DNA from: Klenkia sesuvii
Lineage (GTDB): Bacteria; Actinomycetota; Actinomycetes; Mycobacteriales; Geodermatophilaceae
Length of the DNA: 64,000 bases
Assembly (NCBI RefSeq): GCF_037083825.1
Contig: NZ_JBAPLU010000003.1
Coordinates: forward strand, 257,995 to 321,994
Direction: 5' to 3'
Shown here: one piece after another, positions 24,762-33,650 of the stretch
How the letters are laid out: the number at the start of each line of letters is the position of its first letter
How positions within the stretch are numbered: position 1 is the first letter of the stretch
The notes under the pieces: generated by a model
What the model saw: only the letters and a program-made list of their open reading frames with translations
Told to the model about the DNA's origin: nothing
Database searches by the model: none
Translations under genes and position numbers: made by a program

Positions 24762-26741
24762 GTGGACACCGCCGTGACCGACCCCGTGCTGGGGCTGGTC
24801 CTGGAGGGGCGCTACCGGCTCGAGGAACGGATCGCGCGCGGCGGCATGTCCACCGTCTACGCCGCCACCGACCTGCGGCTGCACCGCGAGGTCGCGGTGA
24901 AGGTGATGGTCGAGCACCTGGCGCACGACCCGGCCTTCGTCGACCGGTTCATCCGCGAGGCCCGGGCCGCGGCGATGCTCAGCCACCCCAACGTCGTCGG
25001 CGTCAGCGACCAGGGCAGCGACCAGGGCCTGGTCTACCTGGTGATGGAGCTGGTGCGCGGCCGGACGCTGCGCGACCTGCTGCAGGCCCGCGGCCGGCTC
25101 ACCGTCGGCGAGGCCTTCGCCGTCCTGGAACCGGTGCTGGCCGGGTTGACCGCGGCGCACCGGGCCGGCATCGTGCACCGCGACATCAAGCCCGAGAACG
25201 TGCTGATCTCCACGTCGGGCCAGGTCAAGGTGGCCGACTTCGGGCTCGCCCGGGCCGTGGCCGGCACCGGGCACACCAGCCACACCGGCGGGGTGCTCAT
25301 CGGCACCGTCGCCTACCTCTCCCCCGAGCAGCTCGAGCGGGGCCGCTCCGACGCCCGCTCCGACGTCTACGCCGCCGGCGTCGTCCTCTACGAGCTGCTC
25401 ACCGGCCACCCGCCCTACGCCGGGGACACCCCGCTGGCGGTGGCCTACCAGCACGTGCACCACGACGTCCCGCCCCCCTCGGCGGAGACGCCGTCGGTGC
25501 CCTGGCAGGTCGACGAGCTGGTCGGGCGCACCACGCGGCGCGACCCCGGTGCCCGGCCGCTGGACGCCGGGGCGTTCCTCGCCGAGCTCGAGCAGCTGCA
25601 CCGCGACCTCGGCCTGGGCCGCACCCCGGTGCCCACCGGACGCGCCGCCCCGGCCACCGACACCCTGCGCCCGGTGAACCGGCCCTCGTCCGCCCGCCCG
25701 GGCACCGATCCGCGGACCGAGGTCATCCCCCCGCACCGCGGCGGGGGCCGCACCGCCCTGGTGCCGATGCCCCCCACGGGCGCGGTCGGCGGTCGGCGTC
25801 CGCCACCCCACCAGACCACGGCCCGTCCGCTGCCGCGGGTCGGGGTGCCCGAGCACATCCGCCGTCGCCGGGTGCGCTTCGCCGTCACGATCGTGCTGCT
25901 GCTGGCGGTGACCGTGGGGGCGGTCGGCTGGTGGCTGGGGTCGGGACGCTGGACCGAGGTGCCGGCCGTGTCGGGTCAGGGCCAGCAGCAGGCGATCGGC
26001 TACCTGCAGGAGGCCGACCTCGACCCCGTGGTCACCGAGGAGTTCAGCGAGGACGTCCCCGCCGGCACGGTGATCTCCGCGGACCCCACCGACGGCGCGC
26101 GGATCATCATCGGCAGCGACGTCGAGCTGGTGGTGTCCCGGGGGCCTGAGCGGTTCACCGTCGACGGCGCCCTGGTCGGCCTGCCCTACGAGGAGGCCTC
26201 CGCCGCCGTCCAGGCGCTGGGCGGTGACCTCGAGGTGGTGCGGGCCGACGGCCGCAGCGACGACGTCGCCGTCGGCTCCGTCATGTCGGTCGACCCCGCG
26301 CCGGGCACCGAGCTGCGCCGCGGCGACACCGTCACCCTGACCGTCGCGGTCGGGCCGGCCACGGCCGAGGTCCCCGACCTCGTGGGCGCCGACCCCGACG
26401 AGGCACAGGCCCAGCTCGAGGAGCAGGGCTTCCTCGTCCGGCTGGCCGAGGGCCGCAGCAACGACGTGCCGGCGGGCCAGGTCATGGGCGTGTCCCCCTC
26501 CGGCACCCAGCCCTACGGGCAGACCGTCACCCTCACCGTGTCCCAGGGCAAGGTGCAGGTGGTCGTCCCCGACGTCACCGGCAAGAGCCTGGCCGACGCC
26601 ACCGCGGCGCTCGAGGACGCCGGGTTGCAGGTCACCTCCAGCACCTTCATCACCGGGGACCGCGTGGTGCGGCAGAGCCCGGCCGCCGGCCAGACGGTGG
26701 ACCAAGGCACCACGGTGTCGGTGCTGCTCAGCTTCCTGTGA
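24762..26741 (+). CDS. pknL: Serine/threonine protein kinase with PASTA domains (PknL-like)
   Basis: A 659-residue membrane kinase. The kinase domain (about 15-280) has the Gly loop, VAVKV (Lys47), HRDIKPEN (139-146) and DFG (159-161), all intact. A Pro-rich juxtamembrane linker (285-365) leads to one membrane helix (about 372-392) and four extracellular PASTA repeats (each around 65 residues, PV/PD..G...A...L) that sense peptidoglycan or muropeptides. It phosphorylates regulators; the nearby Rv2175c-like protein is the expected partner by analogy. M. tuberculosis PknL is shorter and lacks PASTA, as I recall, whereas corynebacterial PknL has them. Confidence 0.92.
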   Translation: MDTAVTDPVLGLVLEGRYRLEERIARGGMSTVYAATDLRLHREVAVKVMVEHLAHDPAFVDRFIREARAAAMLSHPNVVGVSDQGSDQGLVYLVMELVRGRTLRDLLQARGRLTVGEAFAVLEPVLAGLTAAHRAGIVHRDIKPENVLISTSGQVKVADFGLARAVAGTGHTSHTGGVLIGTVAYLSPEQLERGRSDARSDVYAAGVVLYELLTGHPPYAGDTPLAVAYQHVHHDVPPPSAETPSVPWQVDELVGRTTRRDPGARPLDAGAFLAELEQLHRDLGLGRTPVPTGRAAPATDTLRPVNRPSSARPGTDPRTEVIPPHRGGGRTALVPMPPTGAVGGRRPPPHQTTARPLPRVGVPEHIRRRRVRFAVTIVLLLAVTVGAVGWWLGSGRWTEVPAVSGQGQQQAIGYLQEADLDPVVTEEFSEDVPAGTVISADPTDGARIIIGSDVELVVSRGPERFTVDGALVGLPYEEASAAVQALGGDLEVVRADGRSDDVAVGSVMSVDPAPGTELRRGDTVTLTVAVGPATAEVPDLVGADPDEAQAQLEEQGFLVRLAEGRSNDVPAGQVMGVSPSGTQPYGQTVTLTVSQGKVQVVVPDVTGKSLADATAALEDAGLQVTSSTFITGDRVVRQSPAAGQTVDQGTTVSVLLSFL

Positions 26742-27058
26742 CCGGGCCGGGCGCCGTCGGTGCGCACGTACCGGTGAAGGGTGGGCTGGCCACCGGCGGC
26801 CCCGCCGGCTGCGCGGAGCGAGGGGTGCCCTCGTCCATCCACACCCCGTACCTGGTCATCGTGTGCTCCCCCGGCCCGGCGACCGTCGTTGGCCTCGCGC
26901 CCCACGTCGACGCGTTCGACCACCACCCGGGGACATCGCGCTGCTGCGCGGACTGCGCGCCACGGCCGCCTGTCCGACCCGAGCGCACCCGAGCGGGCCC
27001 GCCGACGTCCGACCGCCCGGTTCCGACGTCGCCCTGACCTGCATGAACACCGTGTTGG

Positions 27059-27070
27059 GGGATCGATCCC
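27059..27070. promoter_or_regulatory. 12-bp palindrome
   Basis: GGGATCGATCCC, perfectly symmetric, about 107 bp before the protease start. Possible operator. Confidence 0.35.
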
Positions 27071-27099
27071 AGAGCGCAGAGTCTTTCGCACAGGTCACT

Positions 27100-27134
27100 A
27101 GCCGTGTTCAGGTGTGCACACCTGAACCCCGGCT
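27100..27134. promoter_or_regulatory. 20-bp perfect palindrome within a larger inverted repeat
   Basis: TTCAGGTGTGCACACCTGAA (27107-27126) is flanked by AGCCG (27100-27104) and CGGCT (27130-27134), which pair with each other. It lies 50 bp before the protease start codon. Either a repressor operator or a hairpin in the 5' leader. Confidence 0.6.
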
Positions 27135-27176
27135 GTGCCAGCCCGGGGCACCCGTCCCACCCCAGGAGCGACGCCC

Positions 27177-28349
<1,173 letters not shown>

Positions 28350-28360
28350 GCTGTGCACAC

Positions 28361-28379
28361 TGCGATCCTGCGGATCGCA
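28361..28379. terminator. Hairpin after protease gene
   Basis: TGCGATCC and GGATCGCA pair across TGC, 11 bp past the protease stop. There is no T-tract, as usual in such GC-rich terminators. Confidence 0.6.
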
Positions 28380-28421
28380 CCGCGGCCAGCGTCCGTCCCC
28401 GGCGGGCGTTGAGCCGTTGCT

Positions 28422-28465
28422 CGTGTTCCGGTCGGGAGGCCTCCGGCCCCCGCGACCGGAACACG
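28422..28465. terminator. Strong 13-bp inverted repeat between convergent genes
   Basis: CGTGTTCCGGTCG and CGACCGGAACACG are perfect complements with an 18-base loop. It lies 63 bp before the ltaE stop and may terminate from both sides. Confidence 0.55.
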
Positions 28466-28528
28466 CCGAGTTCACGGCCGTGCCCGACCTGGTGGCCGCC
28501 GTCCCCTCGGGCGGCGGCTTCCGGGGTT

Positions 28529-29545
28529 CTACAACAACCCGGAGATGACCTCGGCGGCCCGGTCGACGGCGGCGTCGTCGACGTCGAGGTGGGTCAGCAG
28601 CCGCACCCGCGTGGCCGACACCTCGCTGACCAGGACCCCCTGGGCCTTGGCGGCGGCGGCCAGCATCGGGGCCGCGACGCCGTCGAGCACCACCATGTTG
28701 GTGTGCACGGTGGCCGGGTCGACGCCCAGCCGCTCGGCCAGGGTGCGCGCCCGGGCGTGGTCATCGGCCAACCGCTCGACGTGGTGGTCCAGCGCGTGCC
28801 GACCGGCCGCGGCCAGGACGCCGACCTGGCGCATGCCACCACCCAGCCGCTTGCGCCACAGACGAGCCTCCGCGATGCGCTCGGCGGAGGCGACCAGCAC
28901 CGAGCCCACCGGAGCGCCCAGCCCCTTGGACAGGCAGACCGAGGCGGTGTCGGCCAGCCGCCCGTAGGTGTCCAGCGGCACCCCGGAGGCCACCGCGGCG
29001 TTCCAGATGCGCGCGCCGTCGAGGTGCACCGCGACACCGGCGTCGCGGGACCAGGCCCAGAGCTTCTCCAGCTCCGCCAGTGGCTGCACCAGCCCGCCGG
29101 CACGGTTGTGCGTGTTCTCCACCGCGACGGCCGCGGTGGGCGTGAGGTGCCAGTTGCCGAAGGGCCGCACCTGCGCGATCAGCTGGTCGGCGCTCAGCAC
29201 CCCGCCCTCGCTCACCACCGTGCGGGTGGAGAGCCCGAACACCGCGGCCGCGGCACCCATCTCGTAGGTGACCACGTGCGCCTCGGCGTCCCCGAGCACC
29301 TCCTGGCCGGGCTGGCAGACCAGCCGCATGCCGATCTGGTTGCCCATCGTCCCCGAGGGCACGAACATGGCCGCCTCGTGCCCGAAGAGCGCGGCGACCC
29401 GCTCCTCCAACTCGTTGACCAGCGGGTCCTCGCCGTAGACGTCGTCGCCGACCTCGGCGTCGGCCATCGCCCGGCACATGGCCGGGGTCGGCTTCGTGAC
29501 GGTGTCGCTGCGCAGGTCGACCAGGCCGTCCCCCGCCTCAGCCAC
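28529..29545 (-). CDS. ltaE: Low-specificity L-threonine aldolase
   Basis: A 338-residue PLP enzyme of the threonine aldolase/beta-eliminating lyase group. DLRSDTVTKPTPAM, DDVYGEDPLVNELEER, FVPSGTMGNQIGM, HLDGARIWNAA, and the PLP Lys in CLSKGLGAPVGSVL are present. It cleaves threonine (or phenylserine) to glycine and an aldehyde. GTG at 29545 overlaps the end of aroG by eight bases, so it is coupled to the aromatic pathway enzyme. Length is normal. Confidence 0.92.
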   Translation of the reverse strand: MAEAGDGLVDLRSDTVTKPTPAMCRAMADAEVGDDVYGEDPLVNELEERVAALFGHEAAMFVPSGTMGNQIGMRLVCQPGQEVLGDAEAHVVTYEMGAAAAVFGLSTRTVVSEGGVLSADQLIAQVRPFGNWHLTPTAAVAVENTHNRAGGLVQPLAELEKLWAWSRDAGVAVHLDGARIWNAAVASGVPLDTYGRLADTASVCLSKGLGAPVGSVLVASAERIAEARLWRKRLGGGMRQVGVLAAAGRHALDHHVERLADDHARARTLAERLGVDPATVHTNMVVLDGVAAPMLAAAAKAQGVLVSEVSATRVRLLTHLDVDDAAVDRAAEVISGLL

Positions 29546-30875
29546 GCAGCATCTCCGCGACGAGGAACGCGAGCTCCAGGGACTGACCGGTGTTCAGCCG
29601 CGGGTCGCAGGCGGTCTCGTACCGGCTGCCGAGGTCCTCGTCGCTGATCTCCATCGCCCCGCCGAGGCACTCGGTGACGTCCTCGCCGGTGAGCTCGACG
29701 TGGATGCCGCCGGGCCAGGTGCCCAGCCCGCGGTGGACGTCGAAGAACCCCAGCACCTCGTCGACGACGCGGTCGAAGTGGCGGGTCTTGTAGCCCGAGG
29801 TCGACTCGTGGGTGTTGCCGTGCATCGGGTCGCACTGCCACACGACCTGGTGGCCGCTGGCGGTCACCTTCTCCACGATGGCCGGCAGGACGTCGCGGAT
29901 CTTGCCGTTGCCCATGCGGCTGATGAGCGTGAGCTTGCCCGGCAGCCCCTCGGGGTCCAGCCGCTCGACCAGCTCGACCGCCTGCTCGGGGGTGGTGGTC
30001 GGGCCGATCTTCACCCCGACCGGGTTGGCCAGCCTCGACGCGAACTCGATGTGCGCGCCGTCCATCTGGCGGGTGCGCTCACCGACCCAGACGAAGTGGG
30101 CGGAGAGGGCGTAGGGCCGACCCTCGTGCAGGCGCATCAGGGCCCGCTCGTAGTCCAGGATGAGCGCCTCGTGGCTGTTGAACAGCTCGACGCTGCGCAG
30201 CGCCGAGTCGTCGACCCCGCAGGCACGCATGAAGCCCAGCGCCCGGTCGATCTCGCGGGCGATCACCTCGTACCGCACGCCGGCCGGGGAGGAGGCGACG
30301 AAGTCCTGGTTCCAGTTGTGCACCGCGTGCAGGTCGGCCAGGCCCCCGCGCGCGTAGGCCCGGATCATGTTCATCGCCGCGGCCGAGTTGGCGTAGGCGC
30401 GCACCAGCCGGTTCGGGTCGGGGATGCGCTGCACCGGGTCGGGGTCGAAGGAGTTGACCATGTCGCCGCGGTAGGAGGGCAACCCGAGCGCGTCGATGTT
30501 CGAGCTGCGCGGCTTGGCGTACTGCCCGGCGACGCGGCCGACCTTGACCACCGGGACGCTGGCGCCGTAGGTGAGCACGACGGCCATCTGCAGCAGCGTG
30601 CGGGTGGTGGCCTGCAGGTGCGGCTCGGTGTTCAGGTCGAAGGTCTCGGCGCAGTCACCGCCCTGCAGCAGGAACGCCTTGCCCTGCGCGACGTCGGCCA
30701 GCTGGGCGCGCAGGGCGTCGACCTCGCTGGGCGCCACGATGGGCGGGACGGAGGAGAGGGTGGCCAGGACGGCGTCGAGCGCAGCCCGGTCGGGCCACTC
30801 GGGCTGCTGCGCAGCGGGCAGCTCGCGCCACCTGTCCAGGCCCGGGACCAGCTCGGCGGGTTCGGTCAGACTCAC
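29538..30875 (-). CDS. aroG: 3-deoxy-7-phosphoheptulonate synthase, class II
   Basis: A 445-residue type II DAHP synthase, the plant/actinobacterial form. LLQGGDCAETFD, VKVGRVAGQYAKPRSS, SRGDMVN-like YRGDMVNSFDPD, HNWNQDF, FVWVGERTRQ, KIGPTTTPEQAVEL, and VWQCDPMHGNTH with metal-binding His are visible. It joins PEP and erythrose 4-phosphate at the head of aromatic synthesis and is usually fed back by Phe/Trp. TACCCT six bases before GTG 30875 fixes the start. Same place as Rv2178c in M. tuberculosis. Confidence 0.95.
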   Translation of the reverse strand: MSLTEPAELVPGLDRWRELPAAQQPEWPDRAALDAVLATLSSVPPIVAPSEVDALRAQLADVAQGKAFLLQGGDCAETFDLNTEPHLQATTRTLLQMAVVLTYGASVPVVKVGRVAGQYAKPRSSNIDALGLPSYRGDMVNSFDPDPVQRIPDPNRLVRAYANSAAAMNMIRAYARGGLADLHAVHNWNQDFVASSPAGVRYEVIAREIDRALGFMRACGVDDSALRSVELFNSHEALILDYERALMRLHEGRPYALSAHFVWVGERTRQMDGAHIEFASRLANPVGVKIGPTTTPEQAVELVERLDPEGLPGKLTLISRMGNGKIRDVLPAIVEKVTASGHQVVWQCDPMHGNTHESTSGYKTRHFDRVVDEVLGFFDVHRGLGTWPGGIHVELTGEDVTECLGGAMEISDEDLGSRYETACDPRLNTGQSLELAFLVAEMLRG

Positions 30876-30881
30876 GAGGGA

Positions 30882-30887
30882 AGGGTA
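30882..30887 (-). promoter_or_regulatory. -10 element of leaderless aroG promoter
   Basis: TACCCT on the minus strand, six bases before GTG at 30875. Confidence 0.5.
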
Positions 30888-30933
30888 CGGCGGGCCGGGG
30901 ACGCCCCGGTCCACAGCCCGACGAGAGGAAGCC

Positions 30934-31833
30934 ATGACTCGCCTGATCACCGTGACCGGCGCCACCGGAGCCCTGGGCGGCCGGGTCGCCCGGCTGCTGG
31001 CCGAGCAGGTCGCCGACCACGACGCCCACCTCCGGCTGGTGGTGCGCGACCCCTCCCGCACCCCGCAGCTGCCCGGGACCGAGGTCGTGGGCCACCCCGG
31101 CGGGTACGCCGACGAGGCCGGGTTCACCGCCGCGCTGGCCGGGACGCACACCCTGTTCCTGGTCAGCGCCGCCGAGGCCGTCGACCGCACCGAGCAGCAC
31201 CTGTCCGCCGTCCGGGCCGCCGTGGCCGCCGGGGTCGAGCGCATCGTCTACACGTCGTTCCTCGGCTCGGACGACGGCGCCACGTTCACCCTCACCCGCA
31301 CGCACGCCGCCACCGAGGCCGCGCTCGGCGACACCGGCCTGCGCACGACGGTGCTGCGCAACTCGATGTACTCCGACTTCGTGCCCTTCTTCGCCACCCC
31401 CACCGACGACGGCGGCGCGGTGATCGCCGCACCCGCCGGCGACGGCGCGGCCTCGTTCGTGTCCCGGGACGACGCCGCCGAGGTGGCGGCGGCGGTGCTG
31501 CTGCGCGACCACCCGAGCACCGACGGACGGGTGCTCGACGTGACCGGCCCCGAGGCGCTGACGCTGGGCCAGGCCGCCGCCGTGCTGACCGAGGTGACCG
31601 GGCGCCCGGTCCGCTACGAGGCGCAGACCGTCGAGCAGGCGTGGGCGACCCGCCGCCCCAGCGGCGCGCCGGACTGGGAGGTGGAGGGCTGGGTCACCAG
31701 CTTCACCGCGATCGCCGCGGGCGAGTTGGCCGTGGTGAGCGACGTGGTGCGGTCCTTCACCGGCCACCCGGCGACGACGGTGCGCGCGCACCTGGAGCGC
31801 CACCCCGAGGACTGGGCCAGCCTGCGGCGCTGA
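30934..31833 (+). CDS. NmrA-like NAD(P)-binding protein (atypical SDR)
   Basis: A 299-residue atypical SDR of the NmrA/QOR2 type. TVTGATGALGGRVARLLAEQ is the NADP-binding turn, followed by LRLVVRDPSRTPQL, TLFLVSAAEAVDRTEQH, VYTSFLGS and LRNSMYSDF. The catalytic Tyr-x3-Lys of classical SDRs is absent, as normal for this group; relatives are quinone reductases or redox sensors. Divergent from aroG by 58 bp. GAGAGG precedes the ATG. Substrate unknown. Confidence 0.85.
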   Translation: MTRLITVTGATGALGGRVARLLAEQVADHDAHLRLVVRDPSRTPQLPGTEVVGHPGGYADEAGFTAALAGTHTLFLVSAAEAVDRTEQHLSAVRAAVAAGVERIVYTSFLGSDDGATFTLTRTHAATEAALGDTGLRTTVLRNSMYSDFVPFFATPTDDGGAVIAAPAGDGAASFVSRDDAAEVAAAVLLRDHPSTDGRVLDVTGPEALTLGQAAAVLTEVTGRPVRYEAQTVEQAWATRRPSGAPDWEVEGWVTSFTAIAAGELAVVSDVVRSFTGHPATTVRAHLERHPEDWASLRR

Positions 31834-31841
31834 TCCCGCTG

Positions 31842-31893
31842 GATGTGACCAGCTGCGGTGTCCCGGCCGGCGGACACCGCAGGTCGTCACATC
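31842..31893. terminator. Bidirectional terminator hairpin
   Basis: GATGTGAC (31842-31849) and CTGCGGTGTCC (31853-31863) pair with GGACACCGCAG (31872-31882) and GTCACATC (31886-31893), interrupted by a 3-base internal loop. It lies between the two convergent genes and touches the stop codon of the exonuclease gene. Confidence 0.75.
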
Positions 31894-32375
31894 GAGCGGC
31901 CGGCCTGCACCTCCCGCCAGACGGCCAAGCCGTGCCGGGCGTCCACCAGCGCGTCGTGGGCGTCCGGCGACTTCGGCGGGAGCGGCGGTGACCCGGCGTC
32001 CTCCCACAGCTGCTTGAGCTCCCGGGTGAACCGGGGCACCGCGCGCGGCAGCGCGGGCATGGCACCCCAGAGCTGGCACAGCGCGACGTGGTCGTAGGCG
32101 GCGATCCACGCCCACAGCTGGACCTCCTCGCCCGGGCCGGTGAGGAAGTCCAGCAGCGAGTCGCGGATCTGCGCCCGGGTGCGCCACGCCTTGTCCGCCG
32201 GCGGGGGCAGCTTGTCCAGCACGTTGCGGCGCACCCACGGGATGGCCCTCGCCGGGTCGAACTCGGTGGAGACGGCGTAGAACTCGCGCCCGGTCTCGTC
32301 GACCACGCCGATGGACACCAGGTCGATCGTCGTCCCGTCCTCGATGAACTCGGTGTCGTAGAAGTAGCGGCGCAC
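31887..32375 (-). CDS. 3'-5' exoribonuclease (Rv2179c-like, DEDD fold)
   Basis: A 162-residue exonuclease. RYFYDTEFIEDGTTIDLVSIGVVD carries the first Asp/Glu (DTE), WAWIAAYDHVALCQLWG the middle Asp, and KSPDAHDALVDARHGLAVW the final His/Asp pair. This matches Rv2179c, which trims RNA 3' ends (poly(A)-preferring) by Mg-dependent hydrolysis. TAGGGT is seven bases before GTG 32375. Position after aroG is also the M. tuberculosis order. Confidence 0.88.
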   Translation of the reverse strand: MRRYFYDTEFIEDGTTIDLVSIGVVDETGREFYAVSTEFDPARAIPWVRRNVLDKLPPPADKAWRTRAQIRDSLLDFLTGPGEEVQLWAWIAAYDHVALCQLWGAMPALPRAVPRFTRELKQLWEDAGSPPLPPKSPDAHDALVDARHGLAVWREVQAGRSM

Positions 32376-32382
32376 CCCGGCA

Positions 32383-32388
32383 ACCCTA
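32383..32388 (-). promoter_or_regulatory. -10 element of leaderless exoribonuclease promoter
   Basis: TAGGGT on the minus strand, seven bases before GTG at 32375. Confidence 0.5.
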
Positions 32389-32564
32389 GGTGGACCCGGC
32401 CAGGACGTCGGTGCCGGTGCGGTGAGTTGATCTCCGCCCCGCCCGAGCCCGCCAACGCCTGCGCAGCCTCGTCGCGGTGGTCACCCACCGGCTCGACGTC
32501 CGCGATGCCCTCGCCGCCACCCACCCGGCCGGTGGAGCGACGTGGCGCCCGCTGCCCTCCCCCA

Positions 32565-32630
32565 CCGGTGATCACGGAGCTGGGACGCAGCCAGGACGGC
32601 GTGCCGCGCACCCAGGTCCGTGATCACCGG
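32565..32630. terminator. 20-bp inverted repeat downstream of SDR gene
   Basis: The arms 32565-32584 and 32611-32630 match with one mismatch (CCGGTGATCACGG against CCGTGATCACCGG, then AGCTGGG/CCCAGGT) around a 26-base loop. It lies 16 bp past the SDR stop. The remaining intergenic DNA, 32389-32564, shows no gene I can support. Confidence 0.65.
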
Positions 32631-32645
32631 GCGGAAGGCTCAGGC

Positions 32646-33551
32646 CTACCGGGCCGACCGGCCGCGCTCGACGGAGTTGGCGCCGAACTCCTCGCCGCCC
32701 AGCGCCGCGATCTCGCGCTCCAGCTGCGGGACGGCGGTCCTGGCCTGGGCGAGCACGAGCTTCTCCCCCACCGCGCCGACGACGGCCTGCCGCCAGGCGG
32801 CGAACAGGCCCACCGAGCGGGGCACGAACACCCGCCGACCGCGGGTCTCGAGGTTGCGCAGCAGCGCGTCGGCGCAGTCGGACACCGAGGTGTAGGAGCC
32901 CAGCGGCCCGGGGAGCCGGTCGAGGGTGGCCTTGAACGTGGGCAGCGCGGCCTTGGTGTCGCGCACCATGTCGGTGTCGATCCACACCGGGTGGGCGCTG
33001 GCGACGGTGACCCCGCGGTGGGCGACCTCCAGGCGCAGCACGTCGCCGAACCGCTCGAGCCCGGCCTTGGCCGCGCAGTAGGCCGAGAGCCCGGGCAGCA
33101 CGGAGAACGCCGCGGCCGACGAGATCAGCAGCACGTGGCCCCGCCGCTTCGAGATCTCGGGCAGGGCGGCGTGCGCGGTGAGCATCGCGCCGGTCAGGTT
33201 CACCTCGATGGTGCGGGCCAGCGCCCGCGCCGACGCCGTCGCCACCGTGTTCATGGGCGCGATGCCGGCGTTGGCGACCACGACGTCGAGCCCGCCGAAC
33301 ACGTCGGCCGCACGGGCGACCGCGGCGGCCATCGCGTCGGCGTCGGTGACGTCGGCCTCGACCCAGAGGTGCTCGGGTCCCAGCTCGGCGGCGACCGAGG
33401 CCAGCAGGTCGGGCTCGAGCCCGACCAGGGCCACGCGGGCCCCGCGGGCGGCGGCCTTGCGCGCGAGCTCGGCGCCGATGCCGCGGGCCGCGCCGGTGAT
33501 CAGCACGGCCTGGCCGGCCAGCGAGCGGGGGTTGGTGGTCCTGCGGGCCAT
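32646..33551 (-). CDS. Short-chain dehydrogenase/reductase
   Basis: A 301-residue classical SDR. VLITGAARGIGAELARKAAARGARVALVGLEP is the NAD(P)-binding region, VVANAGIAP follows, SSAAAFSVLPGLSAYCAAKAGLERFG holds Ser-Tyr-Lys (SAYCAAK). The C-terminal tail of about 60 residues (VFVPRSVGLFAAWRQAVVGAVGEKLV) is longer than in most SDRs and typical of those near monooxygenases. GAGGAG lies eight bases before ATG 33551. Divergent from the monooxygenase operon with two TetR-like operators between, so the set is probably co-regulated. May oxidise the alcohol that feeds the monooxygenase. Confidence 0.88.
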   Translation of the reverse strand: MARRTTNPRSLAGQAVLITGAARGIGAELARKAAARGARVALVGLEPDLLASVAAELGPEHLWVEADVTDADAMAAAVARAADVFGGLDVVVANAGIAPMNTVATASARALARTIEVNLTGAMLTAHAALPEISKRRGHVLLISSAAAFSVLPGLSAYCAAKAGLERFGDVLRLEVAHRGVTVASAHPVWIDTDMVRDTKAALPTFKATLDRLPGPLGSYTSVSDCADALLRNLETRGRRVFVPRSVGLFAAWRQAVVGAVGEKLVLAQARTAVPQLEREIAALGGEEFGANSVERGRSAR

Positions 33552-33577
33552 GGGTGGGCTCCTCGTCGTCGAGTTGC

Positions 33578-33596
33578 TGTTGAGCACTGCTCAACA
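33578..33596. promoter_or_regulatory. TetR-type operator 1
   Basis: TGTTGAGCACTGCTCAACA is a perfect 19-bp palindrome around a central C in the divergent SDR/monooxygenase promoter region. Confidence 0.7.
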
Positions 33597-33606
33597 GATG
33601 TGTACC

Positions 33607-33627
33607 TTGTTGAGCGTTGCTCAGCAA
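33607..33627. promoter_or_regulatory. TetR-type operator 2
   Basis: TTGTTGAGC-GTT-GCTCAGCAA repeats the operator 1 half-site TGTTGAGC with one mismatch in the second arm. It is 23 bp before the monooxygenase start and overlaps a possible -10 (TACCTT at 33603-33608). Confidence 0.65.
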
Positions 33628-33650
33628 GCCGTCAGCAAGGGAGCCGACCG

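Larger units (their letters stand above)
26742..27176. other. 435-bp intergenic region with palindromes upstream of protease gene
   Basis: No convincing gene. A 43-codon reading frame on the minus strand (26859-26728, MTRYGVWMDEG start, GGGGGAG upstream) is possible but weak. Near the right end lie two perfect palindromes (27059-27070 and 27107-27126) that probably regulate the protease gene. Confidence 0.5.

Noticed and set aside
23106..26705. Very long open frame on the minus strand opposite crtB, the FMN oxidase and pknL
   Set aside because: No family features and Gly/Arg/Asp-rich composition of antisense frames; the plus-strand genes carry clear catalytic motifs.
32389..32564. Short coding-like stretch between the exoribonuclease and SDR genes
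   Set aside because: A frame resembling RLRSLVAVVTHRLDVRDALAA is open but has no start, RBS or recognisable family.
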